Positions 43,322-51,911 of a DNA stretch of 64,000 bases are shown in pieces. The DNA lies in NCBI GenBank assembly GCA_034667405.1, contig JAXDJX010000019.1, forward strand, positions 62,001 through 126,000, in the 5' to 3' direction. The first letter of the stretch is position 1; each line of letters starts with the position of its first letter. Below the pieces are notes generated by a model. The model did no database searches. It was not told where the DNA came from and was given only the letters and a program-made list of their open reading frames with translations. A program made the translations under genes and the position numbers. The DNA comes from JANXVR01 sp034667405. Its GTDB lineage: Bacteria > Actinomycetota > UBA4738 > HRBIN12.

Positions 43322-44332
43322 TCAGCGCCGTTTCTTCGCCGATCCCGATGGGGACGAGCCCTTCTGGCTCTTGACCTGGGGTTTCGGGGATCCAGTCTTG
43401 GCAGACACGCTCTTCTTGACGGGTGCGGTGCCGCGTAGTCGGCGCGGCGGGGCGTCGGGAACGGCTTCGGCCATATAGAGATATCGGAAAGCCAGGGTCG
43501 CATACATGCATACGTGGAAGACGTTCACCACGAGAACCCATGCCCATGCCGTGACGGCCGGGTTCACGGCGTGCTGAACGGAGCCGGTGGTCAGCGCCAC
43601 CTGGGCGGCGGCTGAGCCGAAGACATACAGCAGCGCAAGCACCAGCCCGTTCGACCCCGGGATCCGGGCCGCGCGGACGGACTTCGACAGTGACTCCGCC
43701 ATCCCTCGGCGTTCGCTCACCGAGATGGTTACGGCGAAGCCGAAGAGATAGATCCCGAGTGCGGGCAACCCCACCTGGACCAAGATCCCGATGCCTGGTC
43801 CGAGCATCTGGGACGCGAGAAGGGTGAAGATCCAGAACCCGATGCTCACGATGCACACACCGATGGCGGTCGGGAGCGCACGGATGCCCCGGCGCAGACT
43901 CCCGCCGGTGACCGGCTTCCCGTCGAGCACGTCGACGATCATCCCGGTGGTGAGCGCCAGGAAGATGCCCCGTGGCACCACCGAAACCAGGCCGCCGAGC
44001 AACGCTACCTTCGTAGGCAGGAGGATCGTCGGCAGCGTCACATCCATGTTCGTGGAGACGGGTGGGACCGCAAGGAACCCGGCGAATACTCCGAACGGAC
44101 CGGGGAAACCGGAGACGACGACACCGAGCCACACGACGACAACAGCTAGCAGCGATGCGACGAGGAGCCACGGCGTGGAACACACGGCCACAACACCTCG
44201 GGCGAAGGCCGTCCTGATCTTCGGGATCGGTGCATCGCCGGGTGGACGATATCCGAGCACGGAATCGAGGAACCCCTTGCGCGCGGGAGCTTGCGAGGAC
44301 GGTGCGTTCCGGTAGCCGGGGCCGTCGCTCAT
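43322..44332 (-). CDS. Hypothetical multi-pass membrane protein
   Basis: A 336-aa protein with about six membrane helices (for example STPWLLVASLLAVVVVWLGVVV and IGVCIVSIGFWIFTLLASQML), a short soluble N-terminus and a basic C-terminal tail (PVKKSVSAKTGSPKPQVKSQKGSS). I do not recognise the family. The layout resembles glycerophosphoryl-diester-like or DUF-type actinobacterial integral proteins, but this is a guess. Its ATG overlaps the stop of the convergently unrelated but co-directional PQQ gene downstream (ATGA), with GGGGAGG upstream of that junction. Confidence 0.7.
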   Translation of the reverse strand: MSDGPGYRNAPSSQAPARKGFLDSVLGYRPPGDAPIPKIRTAFARGVVAVCSTPWLLVASLLAVVVVWLGVVVSGFPGPFGVFAGFLAVPPVSTNMDVTLPTILLPTKVALLGGLVSVVPRGIFLALTTGMIVDVLDGKPVTGGSLRRGIRALPTAIGVCIVSIGFWIFTLLASQMLGPGIGILVQVGLPALGIYLFGFAVTISVSERRGMAESLSKSVRAARIPGSNGLVLALLYVFGSAAAQVALTTGSVQHAVNPAVTAWAWVLVVNVFHVCMYATLAFRYLYMAEAVPDAPPRRLRGTAPVKKSVSAKTGSPKPQVKSQKGSSPSGSAKKRR

Positions 44333-45978
44333 AGGTCCTCCCCTGCGGTCAGTTCGGCCGCTTCGTCGCCTTCAACGAAGAACGCGGGACCCATGCGCCT
44401 GGCCACAGGACGGAACACGACAAGGCTCAGCAGCGTCAAGCCCACCGCGGCCAGCGCGAAGTTGCTGAGGATCTTGCCGTAGTCGGCCGTGGTCGGTGAC
44501 GGGACGTCGGTGAGAGCCGCGCCGTTCGGGTCGGTGATGAAGGTGACGATGCCGGGCTCCGATCCGCCGCGGATGAAGATCACGCGATCGGTGCCGACGG
44601 GGGCGGGATATCGGAGCGGCCCGCCAACATCAGCAGATCCGAACACCTGATGTCCCGATGCCGCGTCGAGCACGATGAGCGTGGCGCCCGAGTTCGGGAT
44701 GAGGATCTGTTCGCCGACCACCAGGGGCGCCCCGTGCACGAAGCTCTTATTCGTCGCGAACAGCCAGGCGCGGTCGCCGGATGCCCGGTCGAATGCGAAG
44801 ACATCGCCGGACGTGTCCTCGATGAATACGCGGTCCCCCGAGATCGGCGGGGCCGTCGCGAACGTCACCGGCGCAGACAGCAGCGATTCCCACTCGACGG
44901 TCCCGTTCGTGAGATCCACCGATGCCAGCGAGGAGACCAATCCGACGGTACCTCCAGAGGTAACACCGATGAATGCGCGGCCTTCGGCGATCGACGGAGA
45001 CGTGAGGTATCCGGGATGGGTGGTGTCGTAGACCCAGTCCACCTTGCCGGTGGACTCGTCGAGCGCAACGAGTTTGGCGCTCTCGGCGGAGTACGCATCT
45101 ACGCTCACGAGCACCTGCCCATCGGCCGCCGCGAGGGGCGAATCCAAGAACCCACCGACGTTCCGGGTCCATCGAACCTTCCCGGTGGAGGCGTCGATGG
45201 CGTAGACGTTGCCCCGGATGTCGCCGACGAACGCGGTGCTCGCGTCCATCGTCACGCCAGTTCGGCTCGTGGCGTTGAGTTGCAGCTGGGTGTCCCATGC
45301 CCTCGAGCCATCGGCGAGGTTCCGAGCCATCACATCGCTGGCAACGGCTGTCGCCGAGGGATCCGTCGCAGAAGGGCTGCTGGACCCTTGCGCACCGGCC
45401 GGGCTCGGCGTTGGAGAGGCTTCCGATGAGGACGCCTCACCGCTCGGTCCCGGGCGGACGCTGGTGGTTGGGCTGGAGCTGGACGTGGCGCCGCCTGGCC
45501 CGGTTCCCCAACCTTCCGTATAGACGACGACCGGATCACATGGCTTGCAGGTGGTCCCGCCCGACTGAACGTCGGTTGCGGGATCGTAGATGGCCGCTGG
45601 AACGGATGGCCCGAACACCCTGGGCGCCGACCACTCCACTCCCCCGTCGCCGAGGCTCACCGCTTGAACGGTGAGCGGGCCCACAACGACGGCGGTCTCG
45701 CCGGTCACGATCGGTGCGGACAGGCCGAGGGTTTCTGAGGATCCCCCGGGGAGGTCGCTGAACGTGGTGACGTGGTCAACGGCGAAGGGTGCGGCCGGCC
45801 CATCGGCGACCGACCCGGGGTGGGCGGCCCCTCCTTGGTACTGGGTCCAGCCCGCTGGCGCTGTCTGTCCGAGCGCCCAACCAGCCGACGTGGCAGGGCC
45901 CGCCACCGTGAGGGCGAGGATGGTTCCGGCGCACGCCGCAAGACGGCGAACTGCTGAGATGGACGTGGGGTGGGTCAA
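44329..45978 (-). CDS. PQQ-like beta-propeller protein, exported and membrane-anchored
   Basis: A 549-aa protein. A signal sequence (RRLAACAGTILALTVAGPATSAG) leads into an eight-bladed-type propeller with repeated outer-membrane-assembly-like blades: SRAWDTQLQLNATSRTGVTMDASTAFVGDIRGNVYAIDASTGKVRWTRNVGG and KVDWVYDTTHPGYLTSPSIAEGRAFIGV. A Ser/Pro/Thr linker interrupts the first blades. One C-terminal helix (KILSNFALAAVGLTLLSLVVF) anchors it. It probably acts as an extracytoplasmic scaffold; no enzyme motif is visible. The start is a TTG at 45978 with TAGACT 9 nt upstream. Confidence 0.82.
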   Translation of the reverse strand: MTHPTSISAVRRLAACAGTILALTVAGPATSAGWALGQTAPAGWTQYQGGAAHPGSVADGPAAPFAVDHVTTFSDLPGGSSETLGLSAPIVTGETAVVVGPLTVQAVSLGDGGVEWSAPRVFGPSVPAAIYDPATDVQSGGTTCKPCDPVVVYTEGWGTGPGGATSSSSPTTSVRPGPSGEASSSEASPTPSPAGAQGSSSPSATDPSATAVASDVMARNLADGSRAWDTQLQLNATSRTGVTMDASTAFVGDIRGNVYAIDASTGKVRWTRNVGGFLDSPLAAADGQVLVSVDAYSAESAKLVALDESTGKVDWVYDTTHPGYLTSPSIAEGRAFIGVTSGGTVGLVSSLASVDLTNGTVEWESLLSAPVTFATAPPISGDRVFIEDTSGDVFAFDRASGDRAWLFATNKSFVHGAPLVVGEQILIPNSGATLIVLDAASGHQVFGSADVGGPLRYPAPVGTDRVIFIRGGSEPGIVTFITDPNGAALTDVPSPTTADYGKILSNFALAAVGLTLLSLVVFRPVARRMGPAFFVEGDEAAELTAGEDL

Positions 45979-45987
45979 GGCCGCGAC

Positions 45988-45993
45988 AGTCTA
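45988..45993 (-). promoter_or_regulatory. -10 element of the propeller gene, leaderless layout
   Basis: TAGACT on the minus strand ends 9 nt before the TTG at 45978 and overlaps the stop codon of the upstream M23 gene. Confidence 0.4.
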
Positions 45994-46563
45994 GGGGAAC
46001 GAGCCGCCGAAGCCCCAGAGCGAGAACGGAGGCGGTCGGGGCCCAAACGCCGGCAGTGCTTGCGCTGCCCCCAAGGGCGCCAGCCGGATGAACCCATCGA
46101 TGTCGATCGGTCCCAGATAGTCGAGCGGGTCGACGTAGGCCCCGTTGAGTTTCACGCCCATATGCAGGCTGGGTTGCGTGTCGCCCGGGTGTCCAGACCC
46201 CGAGCGGGCGATCACGTCCCCCCGCGTCACGACGTTGCCTTTGCGCACGGCGATCGACGTGAGCCATGAATAGGTAGAGGCGACCCCGCCGCCGTGATCG
46301 ATGGTCACGAACAGATGTCCGCCCACCTTGCCGGCGAACGTAACCTTGCCCGCCTCCGGTGCCCGCACGGGCGTGTCGATGGGGGCGCCGATGTCGATAC
46401 CGCGGTGCCCCGACCCGTACGGCGAATCTGGCGGATCGTAGCCCCGAAGGATGGGGCCCTCGATCGGCCACCGCCACTGACCGACCGCCGACGCGGAGGG
46501 TGTCGCGCACACGATGAGAGAAGAGGCGAGGACGACGGCGGTGACAAGGCGACGAGGAACCAT
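45991..46563 (-). CDS. M23 family metallopeptidase, secreted
   Basis: A 190-aa protein with a signal peptide (RRLVTAVVLASSLIVCATPSASA). The lysostaphin-type domain has the zinc ligands in GHRGIDIGAPIDTPVRAPEAG and the catalytic LHMGVKLNG; the second ligand pair lies in the intervening HLFVTIDHGGGVASTYSWL region. It should cut peptidoglycan cross-links outside the membrane. TAGCCT lies 6 nt before the ATG and a CRP-like dyad just upstream. Confidence 0.9.
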   Translation of the reverse strand: MVPRRLVTAVVLASSLIVCATPSASAVGQWRWPIEGPILRGYDPPDSPYGSGHRGIDIGAPIDTPVRAPEAGKVTFAGKVGGHLFVTIDHGGGVASTYSWLTSIAVRKGNVVTRGDVIARSGSGHPGDTQPSLHMGVKLNGAYVDPLDYLGPIDIDGFIRLAPLGAAQALPAFGPRPPPFSLWGFGGSFP

Positions 46564-46569
46564 GGGGCG

Positions 46570-46575
46570 AGGCTA
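46570..46575 (-). promoter_or_regulatory. -10 element of the M23 gene, leaderless layout
   Basis: TAGCCT on the minus strand ends 6 nt before the ATG at 46563. Confidence 0.5.
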
Positions 46576-46597
46576 TCGGGGGTCGGCGGTTCGTTCA

Positions 46598-46611
46598 GTG
46601 ACGTGCGTCAC
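46598..46611. promoter_or_regulatory. CRP/GlxR-like operator upstream of the M23 gene
   Basis: The perfect dyad GTGACGTGCGTCAC fits the GTGA-N6-TCAC core bound by CRP-family regulators. It lies 23-36 bp upstream of the -10 element, covering the -35 region. It is one isolated site; the regulator is not in the window. Confidence 0.4.
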
Positions 46612-46649
46612 GCTCGGAGGAAACCTGTTGAACCTGCGCGTCGGGTCGG

Positions 46650-47492
46650 CTACTCGACCTCGGTGAGCTGACCGCGGAGTCCACCGACGGCCTTGGTGTG
46701 GATCTGACAGACGCGTGACTCCGTAACCCCGAGGATCTCCCCGATCTCCGCCAGGGTGAGGCCCTCGAAGTAGTAGAGCGTGACCACGATCTTCTCGCGT
46801 TCGGACAATGAGTTGATGGCCGCCGCAAGCAGTCCGCGGGTTTCCTGCGCGTCCACGTTGGATGTCGGGTCGATACCCTTGTCGGCGAGCGTGTCCAGCA
46901 GCGAGACCTGTTCGCCTCTGTCGCTTCCGACGCTCACCATCTCGTCCAAGGCGAGCACCGAGACGAACGAGATCTGACTGACGACGTCGTGTAGTTCGCG
47001 CTTCGTGATGCCTAGGCGTTCGGCCATCTCCTGTTCGGACGGGGCGCGCTTCAACATGGATTCGAGATCGGTGTGGGCCTTGTCGATCTCGCGCGCCTTG
47101 AAGCGAACCGACCGGGGCACCCAGTCCATCGCGCGGAGTTCGTCGATGATCGCGCCCTTGATCCGCGGTATTGCATACGTCTCGAACTTATTGCCGCGCA
47201 CCGGTTCGAATTTCCCGAGCGCGTCGATCAAGCCGAACATGCCGTAGCTGACGAGGTCTGCCTGTTCGACGCTTGCCGGCAGACCGGTGGCAACTCGGGA
47301 GGCGACGTACTTCACCAACGGCGCGTAGTGGAGGATCAACTTCTCGCGCGCGTCGGGCGACGCCGTCCCCTTCCAATCCGTCCACAGCTGGACGAGTTCG
47401 TCATCGACGGGAAGGGGAACCCTGACGACCTTCGGCGCGCCCTTGGGCGTAGCCTTCGACTTGGTCGCCGTCGGTTTCTTCGTTGTCGCCAC
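46650..47492 (-). CDS. whiG: RNA polymerase sigma factor, FliA/WhiG type
   Basis: A 280-aa sigma-70 group 3 factor. Region 2 has LILHYAPLVKYVASRVATGLPASVEQADLVSYGMFGLIDALGKFEP and FETYAIPRIKGAIIDELRAMDWVPRSVR; region 4 has LSEREKIVVTLYYFEGLTLAEIGEILGVTESRVCQIHTKAV. A Lys/Thr/Ala tail of 30 residues precedes region 2. No flagellar or chemotaxis gene is near, and its position between rpsB and xerC is that of Streptomyces whiG, so WhiG-like is more likely than FliA. It follows xerC by 2 bp. Confidence 0.92.
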   Translation of the reverse strand: MATTKKPTATKSKATPKGAPKVVRVPLPVDDELVQLWTDWKGTASPDAREKLILHYAPLVKYVASRVATGLPASVEQADLVSYGMFGLIDALGKFEPVRGNKFETYAIPRIKGAIIDELRAMDWVPRSVRFKAREIDKAHTDLESMLKRAPSEQEMAERLGITKRELHDVVSQISFVSVLALDEMVSVGSDRGEQVSLLDTLADKGIDPTSNVDAQETRGLLAAAINSLSEREKIVVTLYYFEGLTLAEIGEILGVTESRVCQIHTKAVGGLRGQLTEVE

Positions 47493-47494
47493 GG

Positions 47495-48424
47495 CTAGGC
47501 CCTCGGGTGTGCTTGCCCATAGGCTTCGAAGAGCCGGGTCCGCGACACATGCGTATAGCGTTGTGTGGTTGCGACGCTTGCGTGTCCCAACAATTCCTGC
47601 ACGGCTCTGATGTCGGCTCCTCCTTCCAAGAGATGCGTAGCGAACGAATGCCGCAAGGTGTGCGGGGTGACCCGCCGTCCCGGCAGCAAACGCCGTGCGT
47701 ATTGTCCCACCATCGCGCGGATGTCGCGCTCTGAAAAGGCATTCTTCCGACGATTGAAGAAGAGCCGACTTGTGTCCTCCCCCGACATCGTGGCCCTCCC
47801 CCGAGCGAGGTACAGACCAATGGCCTGTGTCGCGTAGTCAGACATGGGTACTTCGCGCTCCTTCTGTCCTTTCCCCAGCACCAGGACCCTGCCTCGCTGC
47901 AGATCGACCCGTTCGACGGTGAGACCTGCAACCTCGCCCACCCGAAGGCCGGACCCGTAGAGGAGTTCGAGCACCGCACGATCGCGAAGAGCCACCGCGA
48001 TCTCGAGCGGGGTGGTGTCGGGCGGTGAAGGCGCCTGTGGCGACTCGGCCAGCTCAGCGGCCTCGCGCTGTCGAAGGACGGTGGGAAGCCGGTTGACTAC
48101 TTTCGGGCGGCCGAGCAATTCGGCGGGATCGTGGGCGACGATCTCGTTGAGGGCGGCCCACCGATAGAACGTGTGGATCGCGCCCACACGTCGAGCCACG
48201 GAAGCCCGTGCGTAGCCCATGGTGTGTTGTTGCGCCAGGAATCGCCGCAACAACGGATGCGTTGCCGCCTCGAGCGGGCACGCATCCCGCTGGAGGAAGA
48301 CGGCCAGCTGCGTCAGGTCACGCCGGTAGGCGGCCACCGTGTTGGGCGAGAGGCGCCGCTCAAGCCGGAGGTGCTCGGTGAAGCGCTGGATGAGTTGGGT
48401 TTGCGGGAGAGGAAGTGCTTCCAC
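47495..48424 (-). CDS. xerC: Tyrosine recombinase XerC
   Basis: A 309-aa chromosome-dimer resolving recombinase. The N-terminal SAM-like domain has FTEHLRLERRLSPNTVAAYRRDL. The catalytic residues are the Arg in LLYGSGLRVGEVAGL, HTLRHSFATHLL (His-x-x-Arg), the His in LLGHASVATTQ and the nucleophile Tyr in RYTHVSR. AGGAAGG precedes the GTG. It has the usual actinobacterial place next to dprA. Confidence 0.94.
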   Translation of the reverse strand: MEALPLPQTQLIQRFTEHLRLERRLSPNTVAAYRRDLTQLAVFLQRDACPLEAATHPLLRRFLAQQHTMGYARASVARRVGAIHTFYRWAALNEIVAHDPAELLGRPKVVNRLPTVLRQREAAELAESPQAPSPPDTTPLEIAVALRDRAVLELLYGSGLRVGEVAGLTVERVDLQRGRVLVLGKGQKEREVPMSDYATQAIGLYLARGRATMSGEDTSRLFFNRRKNAFSERDIRAMVGQYARRLLPGRRVTPHTLRHSFATHLLEGGADIRAVQELLGHASVATTQRYTHVSRTRLFEAYGQAHPRA

Positions 48425-48490
48425 TGGATCCTTCCTGGCTGTCCGGCGAGCGGTCAGCGCTCCCCTGTGTAGCAGCCGGTCGGCGTCTGT

Positions 48491-49650
48491 TCAAGCGCCG
48501 GTCCCCTCGGATACCCCCGCGAGTGTGCGCTCGTAGCGGCCCCCCACCCCGCGAACCAACCCTCGAAGCTCGAGCCTGATGAGATACGTCACCGCTTCGG
48601 GGATGGAGAGACCCACCGCACGCGCGACACCGTCCGGAAGGGAGACCGTGGCCAGGGCGCGCCAGATGGTGAGTTCGATGTCGGAAAGACCGGCCGGCGG
48701 GAGCGCGTCGTCGGCACGCGCCCGGGTGTACCCGAGGTCCGCCAGGAATTCGTCGGCGCCTCGGATGAGCGTAGCTCCTTCGCGGATGATCTCGTGCGGG
48801 GTTTCCGACAAGGGGCTGGTGACGGGCCCCGGTACGGCGAACACATCCCGACCCAAGTCCAGAGCGTGGTCGACCGAGATCCGCGAGCCACTGCGTCCGG
48901 CGCCTTCAACCACGACGACGGCGCGTGTGAGCGCGACCACCAGTCGGTTGCGGGCGGGGAAATGGTGCGGCTCCGCGCGTTGCCCCGGCGGATACTCCGA
49001 CACGAGCGCTCCCCGCTCCATGATCTCGAGGAACAGTTCGGCGCTTGATCGCGGATAGAGCACGTCGACGCCGGACCCCAACACCGCGATGGTGACACCG
49101 TCTGCGGCCAGCGCTCCCGGTGCGCCGCCGCGTCGATACCGAACGCGCCGCCGGAAACCACCTGGATCCCGATGCCCGCGAGGCGTCGGCCGATGTCGTG
49201 GGCGACTTCCCGCCCGAGCGCCGAACACCGCCGCGCGCCGACCACGGAGACGCGGTCAATGCCATCCTGGATGGGGTTGCCGCGGAGGTAGAGCCACGCC
49301 GGCGGATCGTGCAGAAGATCTGAGAATGCATCCGGGTATCCCTGATCGTGTGGACCGACCAATCTCCCGTTGCAGCGGCTGAGCGCTCGCTGGATCTCCG
49401 CCGGGTCGGACATATCGATCCATCGCTGATCGGCCGCGCTCCCGGCACGGCCGGACCGGACCGCGCCAACACAACCGGCTGCGCTCCCGACCTGCCACGC
49501 AAGGGAGTGCAATTTCCGAGGTGTGATCCCGCGCAGCGTGGAGAGCGTCAGCAATGCTGCGCGCTCGTGCTCCCCGACGCCGAATCCCGGTGGATAGCCG
49601 GGAGGCGCGACGTGTTGATCCTCGCGCTGGGATGAGGTGTCAGCCTGCAC
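48491..49650 (-). pseudogene. dprA: DNA-processing protein DprA, frameshifted
   Basis: The N-terminal half (LTLSTLRGITPRKLHSL, SVVGARRCSALGREVAHDIGRRLAGIGIQVVSGGAFGIDAAAHR) and C-terminal half (GALAADGVTIAVLGSGVDVLYP, VSEYPPGQRAEPHHFPARNRLVVALT, and a winged-helix end) lie in different frames. A single missing G at the three-C run 49116-49118 of the plus strand breaks the join; adding one base gives the family sequence HRGALAADG. DprA loads RecA on incoming DNA during transformation. The GTG at 49650 overlaps the comM stop. The indel may be real or an assembly error. Confidence 0.85.
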
Positions 49651-50295
49651 GTGCGAGCCCCTCCTGTTCGCCGAAGCCGATGCGATACGACAACGCTTCC
49701 GCCAGGTGAGCCTCCGACACGGCGTCGGCACCCTCGAGGTCCGCGACGGTGCGGGCCACCTTCAGCCCGCGGTCGAACCCGCGGCCGCTGAGCGCCATCG
49801 AGATTCGACGGCTCGCTCCAACAGGCGCTCGGCCGCGGCATCGAGACGGGCCTCACGCCGGGCCAGTGGCCCCGGCAGCGCGGCGTTGCAGTTCACGCCG
49901 AGAGCGGCAAGGCGCGTGCGCTGTCGTTCGCGCGCTGCCTGCACCCGAGCACGAACGATGGCGGATGCCTCCCCGGGTTCGGAACCGAGCAGTTCGTCTT
50001 TGGTGAGTCGAGGGATCCGCAGACGCAGGTCTATCCGGTCTAGGAGCGGACCGGACAGCTTGGCGCGGTAGGACTGGATCCTGTCCGGTCGGCACGTGCA
50101 TTGCCGACGCGCGTCGCCGTCGTAGCCACAGGGGCATGGATTCGCCGCCGCGATCAAGGTGAAGCGCGCGGGGAATTCGACCGAGCCCACCGCCCGCGTC
50201 ACGACGACGCGGCCGTCCTCCAGGGGCTGGCGAAGGCCCTCGATGGCGTCGCGCCGGAACTCGTTGAATTCGTCGAGGAAGAGTACGCCGTGGTC
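49640..50295 (-). pseudogene. comM: ComM (YifB/Mg-chelatase-like AAA+ helicase), C-terminal part
   Basis: The C-terminal part continues from the other side of the inserted element. HGVLFLDEF at the junction, FPARFTLIAAANPCPCGYDGD, CTCRPDRIQSYRAKLSGPLLDRIDLRL and PLARREARLDAAAERLLERAVES are ComM motifs. Near 49797-49803 the frame then breaks; the frame giving ALSGRGFDRGLKVARTVADLEG and AHLAEALSYR runs to a stop at 49640. So, besides the insertion, this part needs a 1-2 nt correction. ComM drives branch migration during natural transformation. Confidence 0.88.
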
Positions 50296-50320
50296 TCAGA
50301 GCGTGCATAGATGTACCTAG
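50281..50320. other. attL: left junction of the element with comM
   Basis: Host sequence ends GTACGCCGTGG, then the shared TC (50294-50295), then element DNA beginning TCAGAGCG. ATGTACC (50311-50317) lies exactly 15 nt inside the TC and is the mirror of GGTACAT at the right end. Confidence 0.85.
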
Positions 50321-50325
50321 AACGA

Positions 50326-50331
50326 TAACCT
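50326..50331 (+). promoter_or_regulatory. -10 element of the integrase gene
   Basis: TAACCT ends 7 nt before the ATG at 50339, just inside the attL arm. In a circular element the same promoter would lie next to attP. Confidence 0.45.
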
Positions 50332-50338
50332 GTTGGGC

Positions 50339-51733
50339 ATGGCTCAAGCCGCTGCCGTCTACTGCCGCATCTCCGACGACCGGGAAGGTCGACAACTCGG
50401 AGTGGGCCGACAGCGCGAAGATTGCCTGGCGGTAGCCGCCCAAAGAGGATGGACCGTCGCCGAGCTGTACGTCGACAACGACGTAAGTGCCTATAGCGGC
50501 AAGCCCCGACCCGAGTACCGCCGAATGCTTCGCGACCTGAAGGAGGGAACGAGGGATGGCGTCATCGTCTACCACCAGGACAGACTGGTTCGCCAACCCC
50601 GCGAGTTGGAGGAGTTCTTCGACATATGCGATGCCGCGGGTGTCACTCAACTCGCCTCAGTCTCGGGCGACTTGGATCTCAGCAACGACGACCATCGAGT
50701 TATCGCTCGCATCCTCGGGGCGCTCGCCCAGAAAGAGAGCAACGACAAGAGCCGGCGCATCCGCCGCAAGCACCAGGAAATCGCTGAGGCTGGCGAAGTG
50801 ACCGGCGGCGGCACCCGCCCGTTTGGGTTCGAGGAAGATCGGAAGACGATCCGTCAAACTGAGGCTCGAATCATCCGCAACCTCGTCAAGCGCAGACTTG
50901 CGGGCGAAAGCATTCGATCTCTGTGCCGATTCTTGAACGAGAAGGCCATCCCAACGGTGACCGGCAAACCATGGAGTCCGCAAGTCGTCACGCGGATGCT
51001 CCTCTCTGCACGCATTAGTGGACAACGTGAACACCGCGGCGAGATTGTCGCCATCGCCACCTGGCCCGCAATCATCACGCCAGAACAGACGGCGAAGCTC
51101 CGCGGTCTCGCCGGCCAGGGCCGCCGAGCGCCGCGGACGCCTCGCCGCTACCTTCTGTCGCGATTGCTTCGCTGCTCCAGGTGCGGTGCCACGATGGTCT
51201 CTCGACCCCGGGAAGACGGTGCGCGGAGATACGTTTGCGCGAAGGGTCCGGGATTGGCGGGCTGCAATGGCACCTTCATCCTCGCCCGCGACCTCGAACT
51301 GTTCGTCGTCGAGGCTGTGCTCTACCGTCTCGACACATCCGAACTTCAGACCGCACTCCGCGGTGAAGTCAAGGCCGACGCAGCGGCCCGCTCGGCGCAA
51401 GGAGATCTAGACGCCGCGCTCGCTCAGGCGGACGAGCTCGCTCTCGCCTACGCCAACAGGGACATATCGATGCGGGAATGGCGCCTTGCTCGGCAGCCCA
51501 TTGAAGACCGCGTCGAGGCCCTGAAGAAAACGCTTTCGCGAGCCACAAGAACAACCGCATTGGCTAATTACGTCGGGCACAGCGCCACCCTCCGACGCCA
51601 GTGGGCGGATCTTGACCTGTCACGTCAACAGGCCATCGTTCGAGCCCTCGTCGACTACATCACTGTTGGACCGGGGGTGCGGGGCCGCAACACTTTCGAC
51701 CCCACACGCTTCACGCCGACTTGGAAACGTTGA
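50339..51733 (+). CDS. Large serine recombinase (integrase)
   Basis: A 464-aa site-specific recombinase. The resolvase domain opens with AVYCRISDDREG (catalytic Ser13-14 region) and has YHQDRLVRQPRELEEF and RILGALAQKESNDKSRRIRRKHQE. The recombinase domain has GGTRPFGFEEDRKTIRQTEA, and a zinc ribbon has CSRCGATMVSRP with the second Cys pair in YVCAKGPGLAGC. A coiled-coil (DAALAQADELALAYANRD) follows, as needed for directionality control. The start is the ATG at 50339, fitting the -10 element. It lies at the element edge beside attL, as serine integrases do. Confidence 0.95.
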   Translation: MAQAAAVYCRISDDREGRQLGVGRQREDCLAVAAQRGWTVAELYVDNDVSAYSGKPRPEYRRMLRDLKEGTRDGVIVYHQDRLVRQPRELEEFFDICDAAGVTQLASVSGDLDLSNDDHRVIARILGALAQKESNDKSRRIRRKHQEIAEAGEVTGGGTRPFGFEEDRKTIRQTEARIIRNLVKRRLAGESIRSLCRFLNEKAIPTVTGKPWSPQVVTRMLLSARISGQREHRGEIVAIATWPAIITPEQTAKLRGLAGQGRRAPRTPRRYLLSRLLRCSRCGATMVSRPREDGARRYVCAKGPGLAGCNGTFILARDLELFVVEAVLYRLDTSELQTALRGEVKADAAARSAQGDLDAALAQADELALAYANRDISMREWRLARQPIEDRVEALKKTLSRATRTTALANYVGHSATLRRQWADLDLSRQQAIVRALVDYITVGPGVRGRNTFDPTRFTPTWKR

Positions 51734-51911
51734 CCTCCTCCGCTGTCGTCGCCAACAACACCGCCACGTCCCCAATCGTGATGTCATCCGTAACTTTTGA
51801 AGGTAGGCCCTGTTCCTTGCACGTCGCCTCCACCCAGGCCTGGGCCGCCTCCTGTATCTCCGAGGCTCTCAACCCGACCACGACGCCCACACCGCCGGCG
51901 GTCCACGCCAC
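51711..51911 (-). CDS. Small Xis-like protein, possible recombination directionality factor
   Basis: A 66-aa ORF overlapping the end of the Rep gene by 43 bp and, on the other strand, the last 23 bp of the integrase. Its C-terminal half (SKVTDDITIGDVAVLLATTAEEV) loosely resembles the excisionase/MerR pattern of small DNA-binding proteins, and the N-terminal half is helical. Function is a guess. It would be expressed after the Rep gene from the same transcript. Confidence 0.45.
   Translation of the reverse strand: MAWTAGGVGVVVGLRASEIQEAAQAWVEATCKEQGLPSKVTDDITIGDVAVLLATTAEEVNVSKSA

Noticed and set aside
50292..50297. Alternative crossover points (GG or CTC) for the element
   Set aside because: Joining the host at GG or at CTC puts the two comM halves out of frame, and neither is centred between the GGTACAT/ATGTACC arms. 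Only TC satisfies both.
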